Part shown: piece by piece, positions 1 through 10,700 of the stretch
Position numbering within the stretch: position 1 is the stretch's first letter
Layout of the letters: every line of letters starts with the position of its first letter
Assembly (NCBI RefSeq): GCF_000143415.4
Contig: NW_003314309.1
Coordinates: 1,177,199-1,241,198, forward strand
DNA: 64,000 nucleotides
Source: Selaginella moellendorffii
Lineage: Eukaryota; Streptophyta; Lycopodiopsida; Selaginellales; Selaginellaceae
Direction of reading: 5' to 3'
Made by a program: the position numbers and the translations under genes
The notes under the pieces: model-generated
Told to the model about the DNA's origin: nothing
What the model saw: the letters and a program-made list of their open reading frames with translations, nothing else
The model's database searches: none

Positions 1-423
1 GCCATCTTTGGAACAGCACTGAGGTTTCCTGGTCTCAACACTTTGGGTCTCTCCATCGCCAGGCTCGACTTCCTTCCCGGAGGAATCATTCCCCCACACA
101 CCCATCCCAGAGCCTCGGAGATGGTCTACGTAGAAGAAGGGAGCGTCTACGCTGCCATTGTCACCGCGGACAATCGTTTGTTTGCTCGAGTGATGAACAG
201 AGGCGAAGTTATGGTGATTCCCCGAGGATTGATTCACTGGCAGATGAACGTTGGAAGAACAAATGCGAAGATCATTGCCACTCTCAACTCCCAATTTCCT
301 GGAATTCAATTTATTGGATCTTCCTTTTTTGGGTCTCGACCCCAAATCCCAAATGAGGTGCTCGAGAAGACTTTCTTCTTGGACGAGAACACAATCAATC
401 ATGTCCGATCCAACTTTATGTAA
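1..423 (+). CDS. Germin-like protein, C-terminal part (cut by window edge)
   Basis: The frame is open from base 1, so the gene starts upstream of the window. It encodes the cupin barrel of a germin-like protein, a secreted Mn-binding apoplastic glycoprotein; family members act as oxalate oxidase or superoxide dismutase. Both cupin boxes are visible: PPHTHPRASE with two His and one Glu ligand, and VIPRGLIHWQMN with the third His. It ends FLDENTINHVRSNFM and stops at 421-423. The DNA is nearly identical to the intact copy at 5555-6208, so the two are recent tandem duplicates. The signal peptide and first Cys pair lie outside the window. Substrate and enzyme activity cannot be read from the sequence. 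Confidence 0.9.
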   Translation, partial: AIFGTALRFPGLNTLGLSIARLDFLPGGIIPPHTHPRASEMVYVEEGSVYAAIVTADNRLFARVMNRGEVMVIPRGLIHWQMNVGRTNAKIIATLNSQFPGIQFIGSSFFGSRPQIPNEVLEKTFFLDENTINHVRSNFM

Positions 424-984
424 AAATATTCATTTTTCTTTATAAAAGAAAAAATTTCAAGTCTTGAAATCGTAAGAGCAGGTTGCCCAGCATTTGCTGG
501 CCAATTTCTTTCCAAGACAAAAACTATAAATTTCCTTTCAGAGAAGATCACAGGCAACAAATTTCAGATCGTATAATTTCTGTTGGAAGCCTCATTCTCT
601 TCGCATAGAGGCTATGAGCCGTACTTTGAGTGATTGTATATCCACAAAGATCAATCATAAACTTTGGAGTAGGCAAAGATCATTGTCGAGCTACTTTGAC
701 CTGATCATGGATTCTTTTCTTTGTATTAAGACTTTCAGCTCATTAAACTCCTCGATTTAAAACAAAATCAAACACTTCAGCGTCATTACCAAGTTTGACT
801 GCCGAAGTTATTGATTAAAATTCTTTACATGGTCGGCGACCAAAATCGTGTTTCACGTTAGCCATCCATGAAAAAAAACTCTCAGCAAAGTTTCCAGTTA
901 TAAAAGCTGGAGTGCTTGGACAGCCAGAGCATTCAGCTTTTATTCAGCCAAGCACACGCATTTCACGTGTGTTTGGCACATGGG

Positions 985-1113
985 AGGGATGAATGGAGGA
1001 AATTCAGTTTATTCCAGCGTCCATGTTCGGTTCCAGTCCCGGCTGAGGTGCTCAAGAAGACCTTTATTTTGGATGAGAGGACCATCGAGCAAGTGCGATC
1101 CAAGTTCATTTGA
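985..1113 (+). pseudogene. Germin-like gene relic (3' end only)
   Basis: The last 27 codons, AEVLKKTFILDERTIEQVRS onward, match the C-terminus of the two flanking germin-like genes. Just upstream the homologous residues (IQFIPASMFGSS) lie in another frame, so a frameshift separates them. The cupin boxes are missing. A TATA-like TTATAAAAGC stands near 899, so a promoter-to-tail deletion is plausible. It is a third, dead member of the local germin cluster. Confidence 0.75.
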
Positions 1114-1224
1114 ATTTATTTAATATCTTCAAACTTAAAATGAAATCTAATTATTGAGCTTCCAGACCGTAAATCGTTGAGCAGAACTTGGTTGATTCGT
1201 CACAGAAGAAGATTTTGCGTGGAT

Positions 1225-2078
1225 TCATTTCTGGAAGTGAAGGGATGTGAGCAGGGTGCTCTGCTCCACATTGGACATGCGAGCATACAGGACCTGCTCG
1301 TTGACTTGGAGAAGATTAATGAGGTGAATGCACACCATGATTCCATCTCCAACAAGCTCGGAGCTTGTGTCGCCGAACTCGATCTGAAGCAGGATGTTAT
1401 GCGCACCAATGTCGTTGCTCACGTTGTCCGGATCTCGCCATGTCCCCGAGACGCCCACCTCGGTCACCGCCTTAAAAGCAAAACGCAGATCAAGTCGAAC
1501 TTAAAACATTCATAGACTAACCTGGAAGAAGTTGAAAGCGTATGCTTTCTTCTGTGGAACTGTGAGAGAAAGAAGCTCTCTTTGATCTCTGTCAAGGTTC
1601 ACGCTGCTCTCTGCGTCTCCAAACAGCAGAGCCCACAGCATATCCTTTGCATTTTCGAGCAGCATCTTCCCGGATTCCGTTCTGTGTTCATCTGAGATAG
1701 CGGCAAGGCCTTGGCCTGGTGCATCTTTGGTAAGATACCCCCTTGCTTTACCAAAACATTCCTCTGGCACTTGGGCCATTTTTCCTTGACCCATCCCAGG
1801 AGCATTTCCTCACTGATGCCCCCGCTCTGCTTGAGCCGCGAGATTATGTCCGACTGTGCATCTCCTACGATCTTAGAGACCTTCTCATTCGATGCCTTAC
1901 CGATTTGGCTATCCCTGTGCTTCAAAATGCTGATCCTGTCGCTTGCATTTTTGACACCGATGCTTTTGAGCAGATCATGGTTGAAGTCTGGGATGTGCTC
2001 CCCATTTAGCTCATTCTCATGGAACAGAATGGCATGTTTCTCCATGCTACATGGAGTTAACCAGCTCTTCCAATCCAT
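1225..2078 (-). CDS. SAM-domain protein of unknown function
   Basis: Three exons read through two short introns: exon 1 from 2078 to 1739, intron 1692-1738 (47 bp, GT-AG), intron 1471-1521 (51 bp), stop at 1225. The first 55 residues have the sterile alpha motif pattern: WKSWL, then HENELNGE, DLLKSIGV and a closing helix RISILKH. SAM domains bind proteins or RNA, often by polymerising. The rest (LLENAKDMLWALLFGDAE, then a segment rich in hydrophobic residues) is not a family I recognise. An ATG at 2078 is the first in frame after a short non-ATG stretch, so an upstream exon remains possible. Confidence 0.55.
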
Positions 2079-2170
2079 CTTGCGACTTGTGACTCTCCTA
2101 ATGAGCAATCCCTAAGTGCAGTAATGCTTTAAAAAGATAGAACTGACTTAAGCTGTGGGCCAAAGTTACT

Positions 2171-2455
2171 TGCACTATACTTGACTGTTATATTGAATTA
2201 TTATAATTTAAATAAAATTTATTATTTTCTACTTGTGAGTGCTCAGGATATGGGAATAAATATATAAAAATAAATAGACCAAATTCAATACTAAATTGCT
2301 ATGATGCTAACTTGTGATTGTTACATTGAATTATCATATTTTATATAAAAAGTATTACTTTCCACTTATGAGTGCTTGGGATGGGCATAAGTATATAAAA
2401 ATGGATGGATCAAATTCAATTTTAAATGGATGGTCCATGTGCTATAATGCTATAA
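2171..2455. repeat. Imperfect tandem duplication, about 135-145 bp unit
   Basis: Two consecutive units share an order of words: TTGAATTAT, then ACTT-TGAGTGCT, then TATATAAAAAT, then CAAATTCAAT and a terminal GCTAT-ATGCTA. The first runs to about 2307 and the second to about 2455. The AT-rich DNA has no coding frame. Confidence 0.6.
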
Positions 2456-2477
2456 TTAATGTATTACTTAAGTAGGC

Positions 2478-2480
<3 letters not shown>

Positions 2481-2562
<82 letters not shown>
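2481..2562. repeat. (TA)n microsatellite, 41 units
   Basis: An uninterrupted 82-bp run of TA directly follows the tandem duplication. Confidence 0.97.
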
Positions 2563-2564
<2 letters not shown>

Positions 2565-5389
2565 ATGAAAAAGTGATGATTATAAGTTAGGTGGAATATC
2601 TAAAGATCCTACTAAGCAATTATAAACTGCCATAAGAACTTAAACTCCTACATAACCACTAATATAGTAACTAACAATTATGATAGAAACAAAATCTAAA
2701 GTTATAGCATAAATATCAATTGATTATAAAATTTTGATAAACCAATTAGAATTACATATATAACTACTAAATGCTTAAACCAACTTTGAACCAAAGTAAA
2801 GGACTTTCAGAGTTACTAAAGTTTACAAAACACCGCTATAACAAATAATTTACCCTTTGGCCATCTATCAAGGCCATTATTAATTCAAACTCATGACCAT
2901 TAACAAAATCTATCTCTATATCTTCCATTTGGTCAAGATTTGAGCTTTGTGTTATTTTGAAATTCTAACCTTTTTTTTCGTCTAGCACCATACATGGGCA
3001 TTTCATTTATCTTACATATCCTCTTTATCCCCTTCTTGATGCAAAAAAGTTTTGAAACACACTACAATTATCCTCATTTTGTTATTTATATTTAGCCTCA
3101 CTTTACTATTGTATTCATTTAACTTTATTATGTTAAGGTTAAATGTTCAATTTGAACTCATTATGTTCATCCTTCTTTTACAATCCATGTCATTTTTTAT
3201 CATTCCACTACCATATCCACTCATCTTTATCCTATTGTTAGGGCTAGAATTTTGTCCATCCATCCCCTTTATGCCCTATTTTGAAAAAAATTTAAAATAT
3301 TAAAGTAAAAAAGGAAAAAGTGAATAAAGAAAAGAAGAAAAAAAAGTGGATAAAAAAGGAATTTTCAATAGCTGTAAAGGTGGATATAGGGAAGTAAAAA
3401 GAAGATATGTATTTAAAGCTTAGATAATAAGGGATATGCTGTTATAAAATACTGTAGCTACCATAAGATAAATAAGAGATTCACATTACTCAACTTTCTC
3501 GACATATAACTCAACACTTCATACAGGAAAATTTATAGAAAATTTATACTTTCAAAAGAATAAAAACTTCTCAGCAATAATAGTAAAATTAAGTCTTTTA
3601 ATGGCATTTATAATAAAAAATATCTACTTACCTCAAAACTTTGGTAGAAATGATTTAACCCTTAGAATAAAGGATATTCAATACTAGAATTAGTCGAATA
3701 CTCCATAACAAAATAAAAATAAAATTCTCAACTTCACATATATTCAACATTTAGATTAGTATGAGGAGGATAGAAAACACTCAACTCAAGTACTAAATTG
3801 AGAATGAGAATTATAATCAATATGTTAGAAGAAGGAAATATTGTAGATAAGGAAGAATACAAAGAATATAAGGTGGGTCAAATAGAGAAGTTTGGAAAAA
3901 ACAAAAGGTAAAAAGAAAAGATCAAATGGTAGTTTAAAGGATTGACATATATTTTCCAAAATCTCTAACTTATCTTCAAATATATCTCTATAATAATCAA
4001 GCTCCTTGTTACAATTCAAAATTCACTCAAATTTCTACACATTATTTTCTCATAAACTCAATTCTTGAACATTTTCCAAAAACTAAATTGTATTATTTAT
4101 AACTCTCCAATTAATAGTAAGGAGATATGGCAAGACAATAAATATAGAATATACTATGTAATCATGTTTTATAGAATTTGATGAGGGCAATATATCAAGG
4201 ATGGGCACAACATTTATATAGTCATGCCTCACAACACCAAAAGCTAGATTTAACAAAACAACATTAACAGCCTCAAGTGATAAACTCCTCAATTGATGAC
4301 AACGTGACATGACAAAAGAGGAGAATGCAATGGAGATTGAGAATGAAAAATAAATTTATAGCTATAATTTTTCTATAATATATTAATATTATATTTATAA
4401 TTAAAGACTTTATCAATTGAATAACATTGCTATTTCTATATGTAATATGCAATAAATTATTATAATAGTTATATTTTCAATATTAATGTTTTATTTACTA
4501 TAAAAAACTTGTCATTAAGAGAAGAGAAAATGACAAGATTAATAATAAAAACTTTTATCTAATTTAGGTATGGATATATGTTATTGTATAATAAGTTTTA
4601 AGTTTAAATATCATAAGTAGAAGTTTAGGATTCAATTCCTACCATGGCTAATAGTGGCTCCTCAATAAAAACATAGGCATAATAAATACATAATATCATG
4701 CTTCTTTATGATGCTAAGCATAGAGAAAGAACTTAAGTATTAATATGAAGACTAAGTTGGCTAGAACTATTAACAACATCGCAATGACTAATGAGAATTA
4801 AGATCATTATTGAAAAATGGAAAGTGATATGTTAGAAATTATTATAAGAAAACTCAGTAAATGAAGGAGATCAACTCAATCACCTTATTAATAGAAATTA
4901 AAACATAAAAAATATTACTTAAATTTTTTAGAAATACGCTCTGATTAGATGGTGAAAAGTTGATAATTTACTTTTGAGGCAAAGGAGGAAAGAAATAAAC
5001 ATTAAAAAAAGTTGGAAATAAATTTATAATCAGCTTGTCTTGGTTAAAAATTATTTTTCTGATAAATTAAAATCAAACAGAATTCCTAAAGAAACTGTAC
5101 ATTAGATGGACTATTAACTTTGATATCAGACCAAAGTTGTTTCTTTTCTAATGCTGGGGTGTAATTTTATAAAAGATTCACTTCATTTAGGGAATTGGGT
5201 TGTCCGAGTCATGTTTTCTTTTATTCAGCGTGATTCATAGAGTTAATCACTTAAGTCTATTTGCGAATTGTGTTTTCGATCACTGTGTATTAAGTTAAAA
5301 TCATAAGACCAGAAACACAGAATATTCTCAAAGCAGCTGACTTCGTCCAGCAAGCTCTACAATTTTCAAAACTCGCTGTTCCAATATAG
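2563..5389. other. AT-rich gene-free stretch
   Basis: The few short open frames (for example 3052-3303 on + and 3825-4310 on -) have low-complexity Leu/Ile/Phe/Asn composition and no family resemblance. No RNA gene or clear transposon end was found. Confidence 0.6.
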
Positions 5390-5469
5390 TTGGCTCACTC
5401 GGTTGTCAAATTCTTACAATCCCAGCAACATCCAAGAAACGTACACATTGATAATCGTGTAACTTCTCA

Positions 5470-5479
5470 GTATATATAT
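5470..5479 (+). promoter_or_regulatory. Possible TATA box of the germin-like gene
   Basis: GTATATATAT lies about 85 bp upstream of the start codon at 5555 and is followed by a pyrimidine-rich stretch, a usual layout for a plant core promoter. No mapped transcript start supports it. Confidence 0.4.
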
Positions 5480-5554
5480 CTTCTCTCATCTCCAAGCGAA
5501 ATCATTCATTCATCCATCCTCTTCGAGATCCAAAAGTTTTTGATCAGTGAAAAG

Positions 5555-6208
5555 ATGGCTGTTTCCAAATCTCAAGCTCTTGGGATTGCCTTGCTCGCAA
5601 TCTTCGTCACTGTGGCAGTTTCATCCGATCCAGATCCACTCCAGGACTTTTGCATTGGAGACCTCACCGCTGTTCCAGGCGTCAATGGGTTCCCATGCAC
5701 GAACTCCTCGACAGTCACGGTGGACGATTTCATCTACAGCGGCATCGTCAATTCTTCCAACACCACGAACATCAATCGCTCCGGCGCCATCTTTGGGACA
5801 GTGCTGAGGTTTCCTGGTCTCAACACCTTGGGTCTCTCCATCGCCAGGCTCGACTTCCTCCCCGAAGGAATCATCCCCCCACACACCCATCCCAGAGCCT
5901 CGGAGATGGTCTACGTAGAAGAGGGCAGCGTCTACGCCGCCATCGTCACCGCGGACAATCGCTTGTTTGCTCGTGTCATGAACAGGGGCGAAGTCATGGT
6001 GATTCCTCGCGGATTGATCCACTGGCAGATGAATGTTGGGACTGGCAACGCGAAGATCATTGCCACTCTCAACTCCCAGCTGCCTGGAATCCAGTTCATC
6101 GCGAGATCCATGTTTGGTTCCCGTCCAGAGGTCCCAGACGAGGTGCTCGAGAAGACCTTCTTCTTGGACGAGGCCGCTATCAATCAAGTCCGATCCAACT
6201 TCGTTTGA
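5555..6208 (+). CDS. Germin-like protein, complete
   Basis: A single exon of 217 codons. I chose the ATG at 5555 because it begins a classic signal peptide (MAVSKSQALGIALLAIFV, cleavage near residue 23); an earlier in-frame ATG at 5390 adds an unlikely leader. Cys33 and Cys48 can form the conserved disulfide. Cupin box 1 gives His110, His112 and Glu117; box 2 gives His156 within IPRGLIHWQMN. All four metal ligands are present. Asn-X-Ser/Thr sites at residues 50, 66, 69 and 74 suggest glycosylation. Family knowledge places it as a hexameric apoplastic metalloprotein. It lacks the KGD-type motif common in many germin-like proteins. Activity (oxalate oxidase, superoxide dismutase or none) is open. 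Confidence 0.92.
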   Translation: MAVSKSQALGIALLAIFVTVAVSSDPDPLQDFCIGDLTAVPGVNGFPCTNSSTVTVDDFIYSGIVNSSNTTNINRSGAIFGTVLRFPGLNTLGLSIARLDFLPEGIIPPHTHPRASEMVYVEEGSVYAAIVTADNRLFARVMNRGEVMVIPRGLIHWQMNVGTGNAKIIATLNSQLPGIQFIARSMFGSRPEVPDEVLEKTFFLDEAAINQVRSNFV

Positions 6209-6655
6209 TCTTATCAGTAGCAAAGTTCTTCTTCTTGTATAATCTTATCCATTTGTTCTTTTCAATCGATCATTCTTCGTATAATCTCTGTAGAGCAAAA
6301 AAAATCCAAGGAAACGTTTGCTTGGCTAGAAAGAGTGACCTACCCGGAGCTTCCATCCAAGAGCCAAATCGAAAGGCGCCACCTGGCAGTGGTGCTCTTA
6401 CGCGGTGGTATATTCTATCCCCGGAAGGGAGAGTCCTAAAGTGTGTTCTTTGGATCTATTTTGTTCCTCCGCCCTCCTCCCTCCAGCTCGCCGCCGCCGG
6501 CAAGAGCGTCGCATCCGCCGGCGCCATCGCCATCGCCATCGCCTGTAGAAGCGCAGGTAAATCTTTCCCTTCTTGATCGATCCGCCTCGATCGAGCCTCG
6601 CCGGATTTCGAAAGGTCATAATCTCACGATCTTTGCTCAGAAGCGCAAGATCCGA

Positions 6656-8732
6656 ATGGCGTTCGAGAAGATCAAGGTGGAGAATCCCATCGTGGAGATG
6701 GACGGTGAGTGAGGAGATATTTTTGTTCTTCCCCTCTACAGGATCGCTCACATTTCTACGCTTTTTCGGTTTCTTCCTTGCAGGAGATGAGATGACCCGG
6801 ATCATCTGGCAAATGATCAAGGACAAGGTTTTGTCACGCGCTCTTTTTTCCCTTCTCCACATTTTTTTTCTTCTCTTCCATAGATTTTAACTTGGCCCAT
6901 TCTTGCAGCTCATTTTTCCATTCCTTGATTTGGATATTAAATACTTTGACTTGGGCCTTCCACGTCGTGACGAAACTGATGACAAAGTCACAGTTGAGAG
7001 TGCCGAAGCAACCCTCAAGTAACATATATATATATCCTCCTTTCCCTTTTTCCTGGAAAAATCTGTTTCTTCCCAATTGTAAAGGTACAATGTTGCGATC
7101 AAGTGTGCAACGATCACGCCAGGTACACCGGTGCTTTTGTGCTCGTAGTTTTCTTCTCATGCTTTGCGTATGGATTTTGGCTATCAGACGAAGCTCGAGT
7201 CAAGGAATTCGGCCTCAAGGCAATGTGGAAAAGTCCCAATGGGACAATTCGTAACATTTTGAACGGTAAGACACAGACTTTGGTGGATGGCATGTCTTAC
7301 GTGCAATGTGACGTGCAGGGACTGTTTTTAGAGAGCCGATTGTCTGCAAGAACGTCCCGAGGCTTGTTCCAGGTGAGTGTTTGCGGCGTTTCCTTTTAGT
7401 TTTGTTTACTACGACGAACTCCAGGGTGGACGAAACCAATTTGCATTGGAAGGCATGCTTTTGGAGACCAGTATCGTGCCACCGATACAGTTATCAAGGG
7501 CTCTGGAAAGCTTAAGCTGGTTTTTGGTAAGAAGAAAACAGGATTTTCTCATTTTTTTTACCTTTTGTGTACTCTGCTGTGCAGTGCCTGAGAATGGAGA
7601 GGCCTCTGAATTCGAGGTTTACGACTTCAAGGGAGATGGAGGAGTCGCTCTTTCTATGTACAACACTGATGAGGTTCGGGTGTCTGTTGCAGTAAGTCTT
7701 CTATAACGTTTTGAGTTTGTAACAGTCCATTCGTTCCTTTGCACAAGCCTCTATGACTACTGCTCTGGCAAAGAAGTGGCCTCTATACTTGAGCACCAAA
7801 AACACGATTTTGAAGAAGTACGATGGCAGGTAAAAGTTTTCAGATGGTAATTCGTGGATACAAGCTCTAAGCTACATAAGTTATCAGGTTTAAGGATATC
7901 TTCCAAGAGGTCTACGAGGCGGAGTGGAAGAGCAAGTTTGAGGAAGCTGGCATCTGGTTTGTTTCGAATTTATATGTTTGCAATCTGCTTACGTGTTATC
8001 AACAGGTACGAGCATCGCCTGATTGACGATATGGTTGCTTATGCTCTCAAGAGCGATGGTGGATATGTCTGGGCATGCAAAAACTACGATGGTGATGTGC
8101 AGAGCGACTTTTTGGCACAAGGTACATTAATGCATTCTCTCTGTCATAGAGACTAAGCATGCCTGTGGCAGGATTTGGTTCCCTTGGATTGATGACTTCT
8201 GTGCTGGTGAGCCTATAGTGATGGTTTTTCTTTCTTCTTCCACTAACTTTGCTTTCACAGGTCTGCCCCGATGGAAAGACCATTGAAGCCGAAGCCGCTC
8301 ATGGGACTGTAACTCGGCACTACAGAGTACACCAGAAAGGCGGTGAAACCAGCACCAACAGCATCGCCTCCATCTTTGCCTGGTCTCGAGGCCTTTCTCA
8401 CAGGCATGGATTAGTTTCCCTCTCTTTCCTCGTATAATATTTGCGTTGCTAAACAGGGCGACACTGGATGGCAATGCGCGGCTAAGCGACTACGCAGAGA
8501 AGCTCGAGGCGGCTTGCGTAGGAATCGTTGAGTCTGGCAAAATGACAAAGGATCTCGCTCTGCTCATCCACGGGCCAAAGTAAGATAGAATTTTCAGCTT
8601 TCCTTTGGATTTTTCGCTACTGTTTTGTTGTGCAGGGTGACAAAGAAAGATTATCTTAACACCGAGGAGTTTATCGATGCCGTGGCTGCCGATCTTAAGC
8701 TCAGGCTGACAACCGCGCCGTCCAAATTGTAA
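6656..8732 (+). CDS. ICDH: NADP-dependent isocitrate dehydrogenase, peroxisomal-type C-terminus
   Basis: Fifteen exons join to 1251 bp (416 residues, the normal plant length): 6656-6704, 6784-6827, 6909-7018, 7085-7122, 7188-7265, 7319-7372, 7425-7526, 7585-7673, 7726-7829, 7888-7956, 8006-8121, 8172-8206, 8261-8403, 8457-8579, 8636-8732. It oxidises isocitrate to 2-oxoglutarate and makes NADPH. Visible motifs are [16 protein letters not shown] at the N-terminus, SPNGTIRN (substrate loop), [20 protein letters not shown] (metal-binding signature) and HGTVTRHY with [15 protein letters not shown] (NADP site). There is no N-terminal transit peptide. The last three residues are SKL, a canonical PTS1, so peroxisomal import is predicted. 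Introns are 49-85 bp; the one after 8403 starts GC, not GT. Confidence 0.95.
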
Positions 8733-9368
8733 AGCCGGCTCCCGATTTCTCAGTTAGATATTTTTTCCTGAGGTGCTCGGGTATATCCAACAGACCACTG
8801 ATTTCTTATCTCTCATTGTCACAGGGAAGCGTGAGCAAACACGGCTGGAAATTCTAATTTTTTTACGATCCATCCGGACAATTTCCCTCAAATAATATAA
8901 ACTTAAAATAATTATTAACAAGGACATTTGTTTCCGGGCTAATCGCTTCCATTTCATGGTAGATTATTTTCTATCATTTCGCTAGGCACGAGGACGACGA
9001 AAGCCTATGGTCATCTAAGGATCAAGCGAGAGGTCTGGCGTAGGGAATCTAAATCGGATACTTTGCGATAGGCTTCACCATTTAAGACAATTAGAAGGCA
9101 GCTCGAAGCATGAGATATGCTATGTAACAATATCTTTTAAGCTTTTTTCTTGATATTAGATTTTTCATGAAGCTGTCGGAGTGGATTTCTACTTGGGAGA
9201 CCTTTAGAAGCCACAAAGCCTTTCAAACCAAGTCTTTCATAAGCAAGTAGCTCTTTTTTTCTGCCTTATGCATTTTTATTTATTTATTTATTTATTATGA
9301 TTCCCTATTCTAAACGTTTTTATTTTTTATTTTTTGTAGCTCGACCAACTCCTTATGCCTCCACGTTT
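8733..9368. other. ICDH 3' flank, no gene seen
   Basis: The stretch is AT-rich, with a TTTA repeat near 9280. No open frame with family resemblance was found. Confidence 0.5.
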
Positions 9369-9407
9369 GCAGCCTCCAGCTTGAAATGGAACTGGAGCCG
9401 AGGCTGC
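9369..9407. repeat. Small fold-back hairpin
   Basis: GCAGCCTC at 9369-9376 pairs with GAGGCTGC at 9400-9407. The loop carries the words CAGCTTGAA and AACTGGAGCC, which recur in the larger hairpin at 9442-9540, so the two look related. Confidence 0.65.
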
Positions 9408-9441
9408 AAAGGGGATGGCGCATGATAAAAATCAGACTGTA

Positions 9442-9540
9442 ATGCCCGCTAATCTATCCCCTATGTAGCCTTCCAGCTTGAACTGAACTGGAGCCGGCTC
9501 CAGTTCCAGTTCAAGCTGGAAGGTGGGGATTAGCGGGCAT
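9442..9540. repeat. Two-tier fold-back element
   Basis: The outer arms ATGCCCGCTAATC (9442-9454) and GATTAGCGGGCAT (9528-9540) are perfect inverted repeats. An inner pair, CTTCCAGCTTGAACT and AGTTCAAGCTGGAAG, folds around a GAGCCGGCTC centre. It sits 20 bp upstream of the GDSL pseudogene. It may be a MITE-like or foldback insertion; no target duplication was proven. Confidence 0.75.
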
Positions 9541-9560
9541 GGTCACCCAACGGTTTTAAC

Positions 9561-10700
9561 ATGAGTCACTCCTTTCATTGTTTTTTTTTGGAAGAAAACA
9601 ATGTCTTTTTGTTTTTTTTTTTAATTCTTTTTTCTTTGCTAGTGATTTATGGTAATGCTTGTAATTTTGAAAAAAAATTGTGTCCTACTGGAATCTTTAG
9701 CTTTTCTGATTCACTTTCGGATACTGGTAATCGCAACCTCAGCAGCAGGGCTAGGTGCATTCAGTCTTTCTGGACATTTACCAGAATTACATTGGAAAAA
9801 CCCACTGAAAGATTTTGTGATGGGTATGATTATTTATCTCGTCAATTGAAGTTGCGTGATATTGAGCCTCTCAGTTTAACTTATAGTGGTACTTATTTCA
9901 CAAGTTTAAATTTTGGTTATGCTGGAGCAATTGTTCGTTCACCTTCTTTCGCTACTCCCCATATATTGTCTGCAGATTTTATATGGCATAAACAACAAGT
10001 TAATGACCATCAAAATGGTGCTAAACTTGATAAGAAAATGCTATATGAAAAAGCACTTTGTTATATTGAAATTGGTGGCAATGATCGTGGTTATGGAATG
10101 CCAGATTTTGCATATGTGATGAATAATACAATTCCAGCGGTAGTTAAGGGTATCAAATCTAGTATTATGGATTTATACAATTCTGATGCAAAATATTTTA
10201 TGGTAATGAATCTTCCTCGTTATGATTGTGCTCCTAGTTAATTACAATTATTTTCTGATGCTACTGGGATGCATTATGATAAATTTGGATGTCTTGTTAA
10301 GGCTAGAAATACTATTGATTTATTTAATAAGTAATTATTGGATATGGTAAATGATATTAACAATCAAAATCATGTTATTGAAGTATATTATTTTGATTGG
10401 TTTTCTGCAAGTAATAATATAATTGAAACCATGGAGCAATATGGATTTAAAAGTTATAAACAAGCTTGTTGTGGCATACCTGAAGGTGATTTCAATTGTG
10501 TTACTGATAATAATACAGCATTATGTGGTTGTGGATCACCGAGTGATACTGTATTCAACAATCCAAGTGAATGTTTATTATTTGATGGCACTCATTTCAC
10601 TCAGCAGTTTTATGAAGTTTCTTCTAAACTCATTCCCAATTATATTATTCCAACTGTGAGTTTATTGCCCGGCTGTGGAGTACCAATGCCATCCTCATAA
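9561..10700 (+). pseudogene. GDSL esterase/lipase pseudogene, intronless, two in-frame TAA
   Basis: One continuous frame covers a whole plant GDSL esterase/lipase (a secreted ester hydrolase, normally about 350-380 residues). It starts with a hydrophobic leader. FSFSDSLSDTGN is the GDSL block with the nucleophile Ser, IEIGGNDRG is block III, and FDGTHFT holds the catalytic Asp and His. Two stops interrupt it, TAA at 10239 and at 10332. Both fall where Gln would fit, so a CAA-to-TAA change is the simplest cause. No frameshift is seen. It has no introns and strongly AT-rich codons, unlike neighbours. A retrocopy or a transferred gene are both possible. Confidence 0.8.

Noticed and set aside
3052-4310. 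Short open frames in AT-rich DNA
   Set aside because: Leu/Ile/Phe/Asn-rich low-complexity translations typical of AT-rich noncoding sequence.
4615-4655. tRNA-like T-arm (GGATTCAATTCC)
   Set aside because: No acceptor, D-arm or anticodon stem can be drawn upstream; a chance match in AT-rich DNA.
5621-6576. Long open frames overlapping the germin-like gene on both strands
   Set aside because: Shadows of the germin-like coding sequence with Arg/His/Ser-rich composition and no family match.
10239-10334. The two TAA codons in the GDSL gene as evidence for a ciliate-like code (TAA = Gln) or RNA editing
   Set aside because: Ordinary CAA and CAG codons are used elsewhere in the same frame, neighbours are clearly plant nuclear genes, and nuclear U-to-C editing is not established. 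Simple nonsense mutation is more likely.
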